The position numbers were made by a program, and so were the translations under genes. 64,000 bases of DNA, from the NCBI GenBank assembly GCA_965279405.1, contig OZ257157.1:2170001-2234000 (forward strand). Reading direction: 5' to 3'. Below are positions 50,712-57,365 of the stretch, in pieces. The DNA comes from CBDDIP01 sp965279405 (lineage in GTDB: Bacteria > Actinomycetota > Acidimicrobiia > Acidimicrobiales > Ilumatobacteraceae). Below the pieces are notes generated by a model. The model searched no databases. It had not been told where the DNA came from and saw only the letters and a list, made by a program, of their open reading frames with translations. How positions within the stretch are numbered: the first letter of the stretch is position 1; every line of letters begins with the position of its first letter.

Positions 50712-51878
50712 TCAGCGCACCCCGAGGAGCAACTCGTTGACGAGTTGATCGAGGCGCTCGTGGCCGTAGCCCTGCGCAGCGAGCTCGGCGATGTCGGCGT
50801 CCTCGTTGCGGATGCTGGCGAGGGCCGCCGCGCCGAGCCCGTCGGGCGACGTCGGGATCGACAGCTCGTGCGCCTTGGCGACGCGCATCGCCGCCTGGAT
50901 CTCCGGGTCGGTCTTCATCCGCTCGGCCTTCTCGGCGAGGATCAGGTAGGTGCGCATGCAGCCGCGTGCGAACTCCCACACGCCCTCGGCGTCCTCGGTG
51001 CGGTAGGCGTGCGCGTCGAAGTGGCGCATGCCGTCGTAGCCGGCGTCCTCGAGCAGACGCACGAGGTAGAACGCGTCGCGGATGCCTTCGCTGCCGAAGC
51101 GGAAGTCCTGGTCGAACTTGCCAGGGCGCTGGGCGTTGAGGTCGATGTGGAAGAGCTTGCCCTGCCACAGCGTCTGGGCGATCGCCTGTGTGAAGTTGAG
51201 ACCGCTCATCGTCTCGTGGGCGAACTCAGGGTTGAGGCCGACCATCTCCGGCCACTCGAGCTCGTTGATGAACGCCAGCGCGTGCCCGACCGTCGGCAGC
51301 AGCATGTCGCCGCGGGGCTCGTTGGGCTTCGGCTCGATGGCGAACTTCAGCGCGTAGCCGCGCTCGCGGGCGTGGGCGCAGCACAGGTTGACGGCCTCGG
51401 CGAGACGGTCGAGGGCGAGGCGTGTGTCCTTCGCCGCGTCGACCTCGGTGCCCTCGCGGCCGCCCCACATGACGTAGATCTCGGCGCCGAGCTCGACACC
51501 CATGTCGATCGCCTCGAACGTCTTCTTCACCGCGTAGCGGCGGACGCGCGGGTCGTTGGCGACGAACGCACCCTCCTTGAAGACGGGCTGCCCGAAGAGG
51601 TTCGTGGTGGCCATCGGGACCTTGAGCCCGGTCTCGTCCAGCGCCTTGCGGAACTGCTTGAGGATCTTCTCCTTCTCCTGGTTCGACGACCCGAACGGCA
51701 CGAGGTCGTCGTCATGGAAGTTGACGCCGTAGGCGCCGATCTCGGCCAGCTTGTGCACGGTGTGCACCGGGTCGAGTGCGTCACGGACTTCGAGCCCGAA
51801 CGGGTCGCGGCCACGATTGCCGACCGTCCAGAGACCAAAGGTGAACTTGTGCGCGGGCGTCGGCACGAAATCGCTCAT
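50712..51878 (-). CDS. xylA: xylose isomerase
   Basis: 388 residues, actinobacterial class I xylose isomerase converting D-xylose to D-xylulose. Active-site elements: GVNFHDDDLVPFG (His and Asp), FAIEPKPNEPRGD (metal-binding Glu), GLNPEFAHETMSGLNF, LFHIDLNAQRPGKFDQD, and HFDAHAYRTED. ATG 51878 with GAGGAAGG upstream; a longer frame lacks homology. First gene of xylAB; the 188 bp before it show no clear XylR-type operator. Confidence 0.97.
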   Translation of the reverse strand: MSDFVPTPAHKFTFGLWTVGNRGRDPFGLEVRDALDPVHTVHKLAEIGAYGVNFHDDDLVPFGSSNQEKEKILKQFRKALDETGLKVPMATTNLFGQPVFKEGAFVANDPRVRRYAVKKTFEAIDMGVELGAEIYVMWGGREGTEVDAAKDTRLALDRLAEAVNLCCAHARERGYALKFAIEPKPNEPRGDMLLPTVGHALAFINELEWPEMVGLNPEFAHETMSGLNFTQAIAQTLWQGKLFHIDLNAQRPGKFDQDFRFGSEGIRDAFYLVRLLEDAGYDGMRHFDAHAYRTEDAEGVWEFARGCMRTYLILAEKAERMKTDPEIQAAMRVAKAHELSIPTSPDGLGAAALASIRNEDADIAELAAQGYGHERLDQLVNELLLGVR

Positions 51879-51971
51879 GTGGGTTGCCTTCCTCGAGGGG
51901 TGTGAGGTGCCCGGCCCCGCCACTGTAACCGCGTCACCGACCGCCTTGGGCAAGTGGGGGCTCGCAGGGTC

Positions 51972-52008
51972 GCTGAGTGCACTTTCAGGCCCCGGTTGCG
52001 ACGGCCGG
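51972..52008 (+). repeat. left copy of an imperfect direct repeat flanking the AbiEi/DUF559 gene
   Basis: Starts GCTGAGTGCACTTTC and continues through GCCCCGGTT to CGGCCGG. It matches 53007-53042 at roughly 31 of 37 positions with two single-base gaps, in the same orientation. Confidence 0.6.
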
Positions 52009-52067
52009 GATCACCGCTACCGTGCGACGCGGCTTCCCCCGACTCGAGTTCTGTCCGAGGAGAAGCC

Positions 52068-53000
52068 ATGCCCACGCTCTCGCCCGCTGCTTTCGAGTGG
52101 TTACGCCGCCATCACGGCATCATCACGACCGAGGTGATGCAACGCTTCGAAGTCTCGCCCAGAACGATCAGGACGTTGGTCGCGACCGGCCTGCTGATCC
52201 GAGAGGAACGTGGAGTGCACCGCATCGCCACGGCTCCGGTGACGCTCGAGTCGCGATGTGTCGTGCTCTGCGCGAGTCGGCCGGATGGCTTCATCACCGG
52301 GCCGACAGGCGGACGGCTCAACGTGGTGCGAAGAATGCCCAAGGACGACCGACTGCACTTCGCCGTTCCGCATGGTCAGAGCTTCGACCGTCGAGGGGTC
52401 GTTGTCCGGTGTTCGACCGTGATCGAAGACGTCGACGTGCGCGAGCGCGTCGACGGGATCCGCGTCGCCTCAGCGTGCCGGCTCGCGTTCGACCTCGCAG
52501 CCGACCTCGGTGCGCTGGACCATGCCTCGGTCGTCGAGCAGCTGCTCCATGAGAAGCGGTGCAGCATCGATGCGTTGGTCGCAACGGCGCATCGTCTGGC
52601 TCGGACGTCTCGACCGGGCTCGCGACAGTTCCTCACCACACTCGCGAATCGGCTTCCGGGCGGACCGTTGGAGTCGCACCGAGAGGTCGAGCTCGGACAG
52701 GCGATGCAGGCCCGAGGGATCCCGGTCGAAGCGCAGGCGACGTGGCTCGATCTTCCCAACGGTCGCCGGGCACGCCTCGACCTGAGCGTGCCATCGATCC
52801 GATGGGGGATCGAGATCGACGTGCATCCGGACCACCTCTTGCTCGAGGGCGGGACTCGCGATCGTCGACGCGACCGGCAAGCGCATCAGCTGGGTTGGCA
52901 GATCGACCGGGTTACAGCGCTCGATCTCCTCGTGATGTCCGACCTGCTCGAGGAGCTGACGCAGATCTACGTCGCTCGCCGCTCGGAAGTCGGGGCTTGA
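52068..53000 (+). CDS. AbiEi-like winged-helix protein with DUF559-type nuclease domain
   Basis: 310 residues from ATG 52068 with GAGGAG 5-6 nt upstream. The N-terminus (AFEWLRRHHGIITTEVMQRFEVSPRTIRTLVATGLLIREERGVHRI) is an AbiEi-type helix-turn-helix. The C-terminus (RWGIEIDVHPDHLLLEGGTRDRRRDRQAHQLGWQIDRVT) resembles DUF559/Vsr PD-(D/E)XK nucleases, with IEIDVH and RDRRRDRQ as the likely active-site parts. This fusion is frequent in actinobacteria, but its role is unknown; no AbiEii toxin gene is adjacent. Flanked by direct repeats. Confidence 0.75.
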   Translation: MPTLSPAAFEWLRRHHGIITTEVMQRFEVSPRTIRTLVATGLLIREERGVHRIATAPVTLESRCVVLCASRPDGFITGPTGGRLNVVRRMPKDDRLHFAVPHGQSFDRRGVVVRCSTVIEDVDVRERVDGIRVASACRLAFDLAADLGALDHASVVEQLLHEKRCSIDALVATAHRLARTSRPGSRQFLTTLANRLPGGPLESHREVELGQAMQARGIPVEAQATWLDLPNGRRARLDLSVPSIRWGIEIDVHPDHLLLEGGTRDRRRDRQAHQLGWQIDRVTALDLLVMSDLLEELTQIYVARRSEVGA

Positions 53001-53006
53001 ACGTGC

Positions 53007-53042
53007 GCTGAGCGACCTTTCGAGCCCCGGTTCCGCGGCCGG
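53007..53042 (+). repeat. right copy of the direct repeat flanking the AbiEi/DUF559 gene
   Basis: Starts GCTGAGCGACCTTTC, continues through GCCCCGGTT and ends CGGCCGG, 6 bp after the gene's stop. See the left copy at 51972. The 55-bp gap to glnR contains little else. Confidence 0.6.
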
Positions 53043-53055
53043 CACGATGCGTGGG

Positions 53056-53736
53056 TCAGGAGCTGGACCAGCGGGATTGGCCGAAGCGGTAGCCGACGCT
53101 GCGGACGGTTTGGATGAGGTTGGCGTGCTCTTCGCCGAGCTTGGCGCGCAGGCGGCGGATGTGGACGTCGACGGTGCGGGCGCCGCCGTAGTACTCGTAG
53201 CCCCACACCCGGCTGAGCAGCATCTCGCGGGTGAAGACCTTGCCGGGGTTCTGGGCGAGGAACTTGAGCAGCTCGTACTCCATGTACGTCAGGTCGAGCG
53301 GGCGACCCTCGATCGAGGCCTGGTAGGTCTCCAGGTTCAGGGCCAGGCCGCTGTACTCGACCATCTCCGAACGGACCTCGGCGTTGCCGCGGTAGAACAG
53401 GTGCCGCAGCCGGGCCTCGACCTCGACGGGGTGGAACGGGGTGAGGCAGAAGTCGTCGAACAGGTCGTCGCGCAGCTCGAGGTCGCTCAGCTGGCTGCCA
53501 CCGACGAGCAGCAGCAGGCGGATCGGCACGTCGCGCTTGCGCAGCGCGCGGCAGAACGCCCACGCGCCCTCGGGGTCGGCGTCGCAGGCGACCACCGCAC
53601 CGGCCCAACCGGCGGCGGGCTCGTTGCGGCCGATGTCGTCGGCGCTGCCGATCGCCTTCCAGCGGTAGCCGGCGAGATCGAGCGTGCGCGCCAGGTCCGG
53701 CGGCGGTGGCTCCGGGTAGACGACCACCAGGTCCAC
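53056..53736 (-). CDS. glnR: orphan OmpR-type nitrogen regulator GlnR
   Basis: 226 residues. A receiver-like domain (VDLVVVYPEPPPPDLARTL ...) lacks a normal phosphorylation pocket. The winged-helix domain GRPLDLTYMEYELLKFLAQNPGKVFTREMLL ... VWGYEYYGGARTVDVHIRRLRAKLGEEHANLIQTVRSVGYRF is very close to actinobacterial GlnR. GTG 53736 begins 2 nt after the glnA stop, so it is co-transcribed with glnA. It activates nitrogen-assimilation genes under nitrogen limitation. Confidence 0.92.
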   Translation of the reverse strand: MDLVVVYPEPPPPDLARTLDLAGYRWKAIGSADDIGRNEPAAGWAGAVVACDADPEGAWAFCRALRKRDVPIRLLLLVGGSQLSDLELRDDLFDDFCLTPFHPVEVEARLRHLFYRGNAEVRSEMVEYSGLALNLETYQASIEGRPLDLTYMEYELLKFLAQNPGKVFTREMLLSRVWGYEYYGGARTVDVHIRRLRAKLGEEHANLIQTVRSVGYRFGQSRWSSS

Positions 53737-53738
53737 GG

Positions 53739-55076
53739 TCAGAGCGCCTTCAGGTAGCGGTCGTGCTCGAACGCGCTGACGTGGGTCTTGTAGGCCCGCC
53801 ACTCGTTGCGCTTGTTGCGCAGGAACCACTCGAAGATGTGCTCGCCCAGTGCTTCCTGCACGAGCGTCGACCGCTCCATCACCTTCAACGAGTCGCTGAG
53901 CGACTGCGGGAGCTGGTCGATGCCGAGCTTCTGCAGCTGTGCGTCGTCCATCTCGAACAGGTTGGCGTCGGCCTCGACCGGCAGCTCGTAGCCCTCGCTC
54001 ACGCCACGGAGGCCGGCCGCGAGCAGCACGCTGAAGGCGAGGTACGGGTTGCACGCCGGATCGGGCGAGCGGTACTCGATGCGCGTGGCGCTGGGGTTGC
54101 CGCGCTTGGGGATCGGCACCCGGATCAGGCCGCTGCGGTTGTTGCGGGCCCAGCTGATGTGCACCGGCGCCTCGAACCCGGGCACCAGTCGCTTGTAGCT
54201 GTTGACGGTCTGGTTGGTGATCGCGGTGATCTCGGCGGCGTGGTGCAGCAGCCCGGCCATGAAGCTCTTGGCGACGGGCGACATGTTGTACGGGTCGTCG
54301 TCGTCGTGGAAGGCGTTGGCCTCGCCGGTGAACAGCGACAGGTGCACGTGCATCCCGCTGCCCTGCACGCCCTCGAGCGGCTTGGGCATGAACGTCGCGT
54401 GCACGCCGTGGCTCGCCGCCACCTCGCGCACGACGAGCCGGAACGTCATGATGCTGTCGGCCATCGTCAGCGCGTCGGTGTGGCGCAGGTCGATCTCGTG
54501 CTGGCTCGGTGCGTCCTCGTGGAAGGAGTACTCGACGGGGATGCTCATCGTCTCGAGCGTGCGGATCGTCTGCTTGCGCAGGCTGCCCGACACGTCAGTC
54601 GTGGTCAGGTCGAAAAAGCCGGCCTCGTCCAAGGGCACCGGCGCCTGGCCCTTCTCCGGCGGGGCGAAGTAGAAGAATTCGAGGTCGGGGGCGACGTAGA
54701 ACGTGTAGCCACGGTCGTGCGCGGCCTGCAGGTTGCGGCGCAGCACCTGACGCGGATCGCCCTCGAACGGGGTGCCGTCGAGCTTGTGGATGTCGCAGAA
54801 GACGCGGGCCTCGGTGGCCTTCGGGTCGCCCCACGGCAGCACCTCGAAGGTGTTCGGATCCGGGATGGCGAGCACGTCGCTCTCCTGGATGCGGCTGAAG
54901 CCGTCGATCGACGAGCCGTCGAACGTCATCCCGTCTTCGAGCGCGTTCTCCAGCTCAGCCGGACTGATGGCGAAGCTCTTGAGGTTGCCGAGGATGTCGG
55001 TGAACCACAGCCGGATCAATCGGACGCCGCGCTCCTCCACCGTGCGGAGCACGTAATCACGTTGCTGTTCGAGCAC
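53739..55076 (-). CDS. glnA: glutamine synthetase type I (alpha subtype)
   Basis: 445 residues converting glutamate and ammonia to glutamine with ATP. Motifs: DGSSIDGFSRIQESD (latch region), LEFFYF, GSGMHVHLSLF with the catalytic His/Glu, NSYKRLVPGFEAPVHISWARNNRSGLIRVP (ATP and glutamate site), and IEYRSPDPACNPYLAFS. The short length is that of GSI-alpha, lacking the adenylylation insertion of GSI-beta. Operon with glnR; separated from glnII by a terminator. Confidence 0.95.
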   Translation of the reverse strand: MLEQQRDYVLRTVEERGVRLIRLWFTDILGNLKSFAISPAELENALEDGMTFDGSSIDGFSRIQESDVLAIPDPNTFEVLPWGDPKATEARVFCDIHKLDGTPFEGDPRQVLRRNLQAAHDRGYTFYVAPDLEFFYFAPPEKGQAPVPLDEAGFFDLTTTDVSGSLRKQTIRTLETMSIPVEYSFHEDAPSQHEIDLRHTDALTMADSIMTFRLVVREVAASHGVHATFMPKPLEGVQGSGMHVHLSLFTGEANAFHDDDDPYNMSPVAKSFMAGLLHHAAEITAITNQTVNSYKRLVPGFEAPVHISWARNNRSGLIRVPIPKRGNPSATRIEYRSPDPACNPYLAFSVLLAAGLRGVSEGYELPVEADANLFEMDDAQLQKLGIDQLPQSLSDSLKVMERSTLVQEALGEHIFEWFLRNKRNEWRAYKTHVSAFEHDRYLKAL

Positions 55077-55139
55077 TGACGACCTCTGGTTCTTCTCGAT
55101 GTGATCAGTCTTGCCGTGTTGCCACGGTTCCGAAAAGCG

Positions 55140-55167
55140 CGAACGGGGGCCGACCGGCCCCCGTTCG
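55140..55167 (-). terminator. terminator between glnII and glnA
   Basis: A perfect 12-bp GC-rich stem (CGAACGGGGGCC and its complement) with a 4-nt loop, 33 bp after the glnII stop. It separates glnII transcription from glnA-glnR. No T run follows. Confidence 0.7.
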
Positions 55168-55200
55168 ACACTGAACGATGGTTGCTGAGGTGGTGACGTT

Positions 55201-56208
55201 TCAGCCGGCGGCAGCGCCGCAGACCGTCTCCACGATGAGGCGCGTGACCGTGTACGGGTCGCAGTTGGCGTTCGGGCGACGATCCTCGGCGTAGCCCTTG
55301 CCGTCCTTGGCCACCTGCCACGGGATGCGGATGCTGGCGGCGCGGTTGGAGACGCCGTAGCTGAACTTGTTGTACGGGGCGGTCTCGTGGGCGCCCGTGA
55401 GGCGGCTCTCGATGTCGTGTCCGTAGCCCTTGATGTGCAGGTCGACCTTCTTGCCGATCGCCTTGCAGGCGGCCTCGATGGCCGGGTAGCCCTCGCGCAT
55501 CGCCTTCGTCGAGAAGTTCGTGTGCGCGCCGGCGCCGTTCCAGTCGCCCTTCTCGGGCTTGGCGGCGAACGAGATCACCACGTCGTAGTCCTCGGCGATG
55601 CGGTGCAGCAACCAGCGAGCGACGTACAGGTGGTCGCTGACCGTCAGCGAGTCAGCGGCGCCGATCTGGAACTCCCACTGACCGGGCATCACTTCGGCGT
55701 TGGTGCCTTCGATCATCAGACCGGCATCCATGCACGCCTGGGTGTGCTCTTCGATGATCTCGCGACCCACGACGCGGCCGGTGCCGACGCCGCAGTAGTA
55801 CGGGCCCTGCGGGCCGGGGTACCCGCCGGGGGGGAAGCCGAGCGGCGTGCCGTCGGGCTTGAGCATCGTGTACTCCTGCTCGATGCCGAAGATCATCTCC
55901 TGCTTGGCGTACTTCTTCGCGGCCTTCTCGGCGGCCGCACGGGTGTTGGTCGGGTGCGGCTTGCCCTCGACGGCGAGGTAGACCTCGCAGAGCACGAGGA
56001 TGTTGTTGCCACCGCGGATCGGGTCCGGACAGGTGAACACCGGCTTGAGCATGCAGTCGCTGGCCTCGCCCGTGGCCTGCTCGGTCGACGAACCGTCGAA
56101 GCCCCAGATCGGCGGCTCCTTGCCGTCGGCCAGGATCTTCGTCTTGTTCCGGAGTTGAGGAGTCGGCGTCGCGCCGTCGATCCAGATGTATTCAGCTTGG
56201 TACGCCAC
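55201..56208 (-). CDS. glnII: glutamine synthetase type II (GSII)
   Basis: 335 residues, eukaryote-like GSII family. Signatures: IWGFDGSSTEQATGEASDCML, IFGIEQEYTML with metal-binding Glu, GPYYCGVGTGRVVGREIIEEHTQACMDAG, GAGAHTNFSTKAMR, and GVSNRAASIRIPWQV. GTG 56208 has AAAAGGA 5 nt upstream. Many actinobacteria keep GSII as a second, nitrogen-regulated enzyme. A GlnR-box-like sequence lies upstream. Confidence 0.95.
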   Translation of the reverse strand: MAYQAEYIWIDGATPTPQLRNKTKILADGKEPPIWGFDGSSTEQATGEASDCMLKPVFTCPDPIRGGNNILVLCEVYLAVEGKPHPTNTRAAAEKAAKKYAKQEMIFGIEQEYTMLKPDGTPLGFPPGGYPGPQGPYYCGVGTGRVVGREIIEEHTQACMDAGLMIEGTNAEVMPGQWEFQIGAADSLTVSDHLYVARWLLHRIAEDYDVVISFAAKPEKGDWNGAGAHTNFSTKAMREGYPAIEAACKAIGKKVDLHIKGYGHDIESRLTGAHETAPYNKFSYGVSNRAASIRIPWQVAKDGKGYAEDRRPNANCDPYTVTRLIVETVCGAAAG

Positions 56209-56259
56209 AGCGGTCCTTTTCTCGGGTGGTCAGGGGCGGCGCCAGGCTGTCAACAGGCG

Positions 56260-56297
56260 ATTTCCGTCCCGTTGCCCCAATGTGAACGCTCTGTGAA
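56260..56297 (-). promoter_or_regulatory. candidate GlnR box upstream of glnII
   Basis: On the minus strand: TTCAC-n6-TTCAC-n6-GCAAC-n6-GAAAT, with all three spacers exactly 6 bp. This fits the known GTnAC-n6-GAAAC repeat of actinobacterial GlnR sites in spacing and roughly in half-site sequence. It ends 52 bp before the glnII start. Confidence 0.5.
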
Positions 56298-56354
56298 GCC
56301 GGGCCCCCGAACGGGGATGGAACCAGCGGGGTCGGCGCGTACGTCGAAGCTGCC

Positions 56355-57239
56355 ATGAACCGACGGACGTTCCTCTCCGGCCTCGTTGCCACCCCCGCCC
56401 TTGCCGCCATCCTCGCCGCCTGCGGTGACGACTCGAAGAGCTCCGGCTCGCCGAGCACGAACTCGGACGGCACCCCCGGCGTGACCGGCATCGACCACCT
56501 GACCGGAGCCGACGACGTCGTGCTGCGCCTCGGCTACGAGGGCGGCTTCGTGCCGATGGGGTTCGCCTTCAGCAACGTGCCGAGCTTGTTGATCAGTGGC
56601 GATGGGCACGTCTTCGCCCCTGGCGCGACGACGATGGAGTTCCCGGGTGCGTTGCTCCCGGCGATCACCACCCGCACGATCACCGAAGCGGGGATCCAGC
56701 GCGTGCTCGACCTGGCCGGGGAAGCCGGTCTGCTCGCGCCGCCGCCGGACTACACCGCCGATCTGCAGGTGGCCGACGTGCCCGACACGGTGCTGATCCT
56801 CAACGCCAAGGGCGGTGCGTTCGAGCACCGCGCCAACGCGCTCGGGATGGCCATCGACGAGTCGGGCAACCCGACCAAGGAGCTGACCCCGCAGCGCGAG
56901 AAGCTGAGCCAGTTCGTGCAGCTGATCAGCGACCTGCCGAAGATCGCCGGCGCCGAGAACCTCGGCCCGGAATCGGTGCTGCAGGCGACGGAGTACCGCT
57001 TCCAGGCCCTCGTCACCGATCAGGCGAACGTCGACGCGCAGGACCCGAAGCCCGAGATCATCGCCTGGCCGGCCGACGCCAAGGTGCGGCTCGTCGATGC
57101 CGGCACGTGCGCGAAGAGCTCGGAGAACGCGGTCACGTCGGTGCTCGTCGCGGCGAAGTCGAACACCGTGTTCCAGGACGCCGACGTGCTGTACACGCTG
57201 AGCGCGGTGGCCGTGCTGCCGGGCGATGCGGTGTGCTGA
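56355..57239 (+). CDS. Tat/lipoprotein-signal secreted protein of unknown function
   Basis: 294 residues. Signal MNRRTFLSGLVATPALAAILAACGDD combines a twin-Arg-like start with a lipobox (ILAACG). The mature protein is globular, with segments such as VVLRLGYEGGFVPMGFAFSNVPSLLISGDGHVF and LDAGTC-like ends containing few Cys. This beta-rich ordering is common in actinobacterial lipoproteins of unknown role. Divergent from glnII. Confidence 0.75.
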   Translation: MNRRTFLSGLVATPALAAILAACGDDSKSSGSPSTNSDGTPGVTGIDHLTGADDVVLRLGYEGGFVPMGFAFSNVPSLLISGDGHVFAPGATTMEFPGALLPAITTRTITEAGIQRVLDLAGEAGLLAPPPDYTADLQVADVPDTVLILNAKGGAFEHRANALGMAIDESGNPTKELTPQREKLSQFVQLISDLPKIAGAENLGPESVLQATEYRFQALVTDQANVDAQDPKPEIIAWPADAKVRLVDAGTCAKSSENAVTSVLVAAKSNTVFQDADVLYTLSAVAVLPGDAVC

Positions 57240-57258
57240 CCAGAGCCGACCCACAGGA

Positions 57259-57291
57259 ACTCGTGACGCACTCCTGACGCACTCCTGACGG
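57259..57291 (+). repeat. three tandem 11-bp units upstream of the sugar dehydrogenase
   Basis: ACTCGTGACGC, ACTCCTGACGC and ACTCCTGACGG follow each other without gaps, ending 74 bp before the GTG of the next gene. An 11-bp direct-repeat period is that of binding sites for OmpR/PhoB-type dimers. The rest of the 126-bp gap holds the ribosome site GGGAGG. Confidence 0.7.
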
Positions 57292-57365
57292 TCGTCCGCG
57301 GACCTCCGCCGCTAGGGTCGCCGGAGCGGTCGGGTACGGGAACCTACGAATTCGGGAGGCGCGTC

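Noticed and set aside
49272..51905. 877-codon open frame on the plus strand opposite xylB and xylA
   Set aside because: Spans two convincingly identified genes on the other strand and contains no recognisable domain.
56248..56253. TTGACA on the minus strand upstream of glnII as the -35 of its promoter
   Set aside because: The hexamer is perfect, but no -10 follows at the right distance, and the resulting transcript would begin inside the ribosome site.
57259..57291. CRISPR-like array
   Set aside because: The three 11-bp units are contiguous with no spacers and no cas genes are present; treated as a regulatory direct repeat instead.
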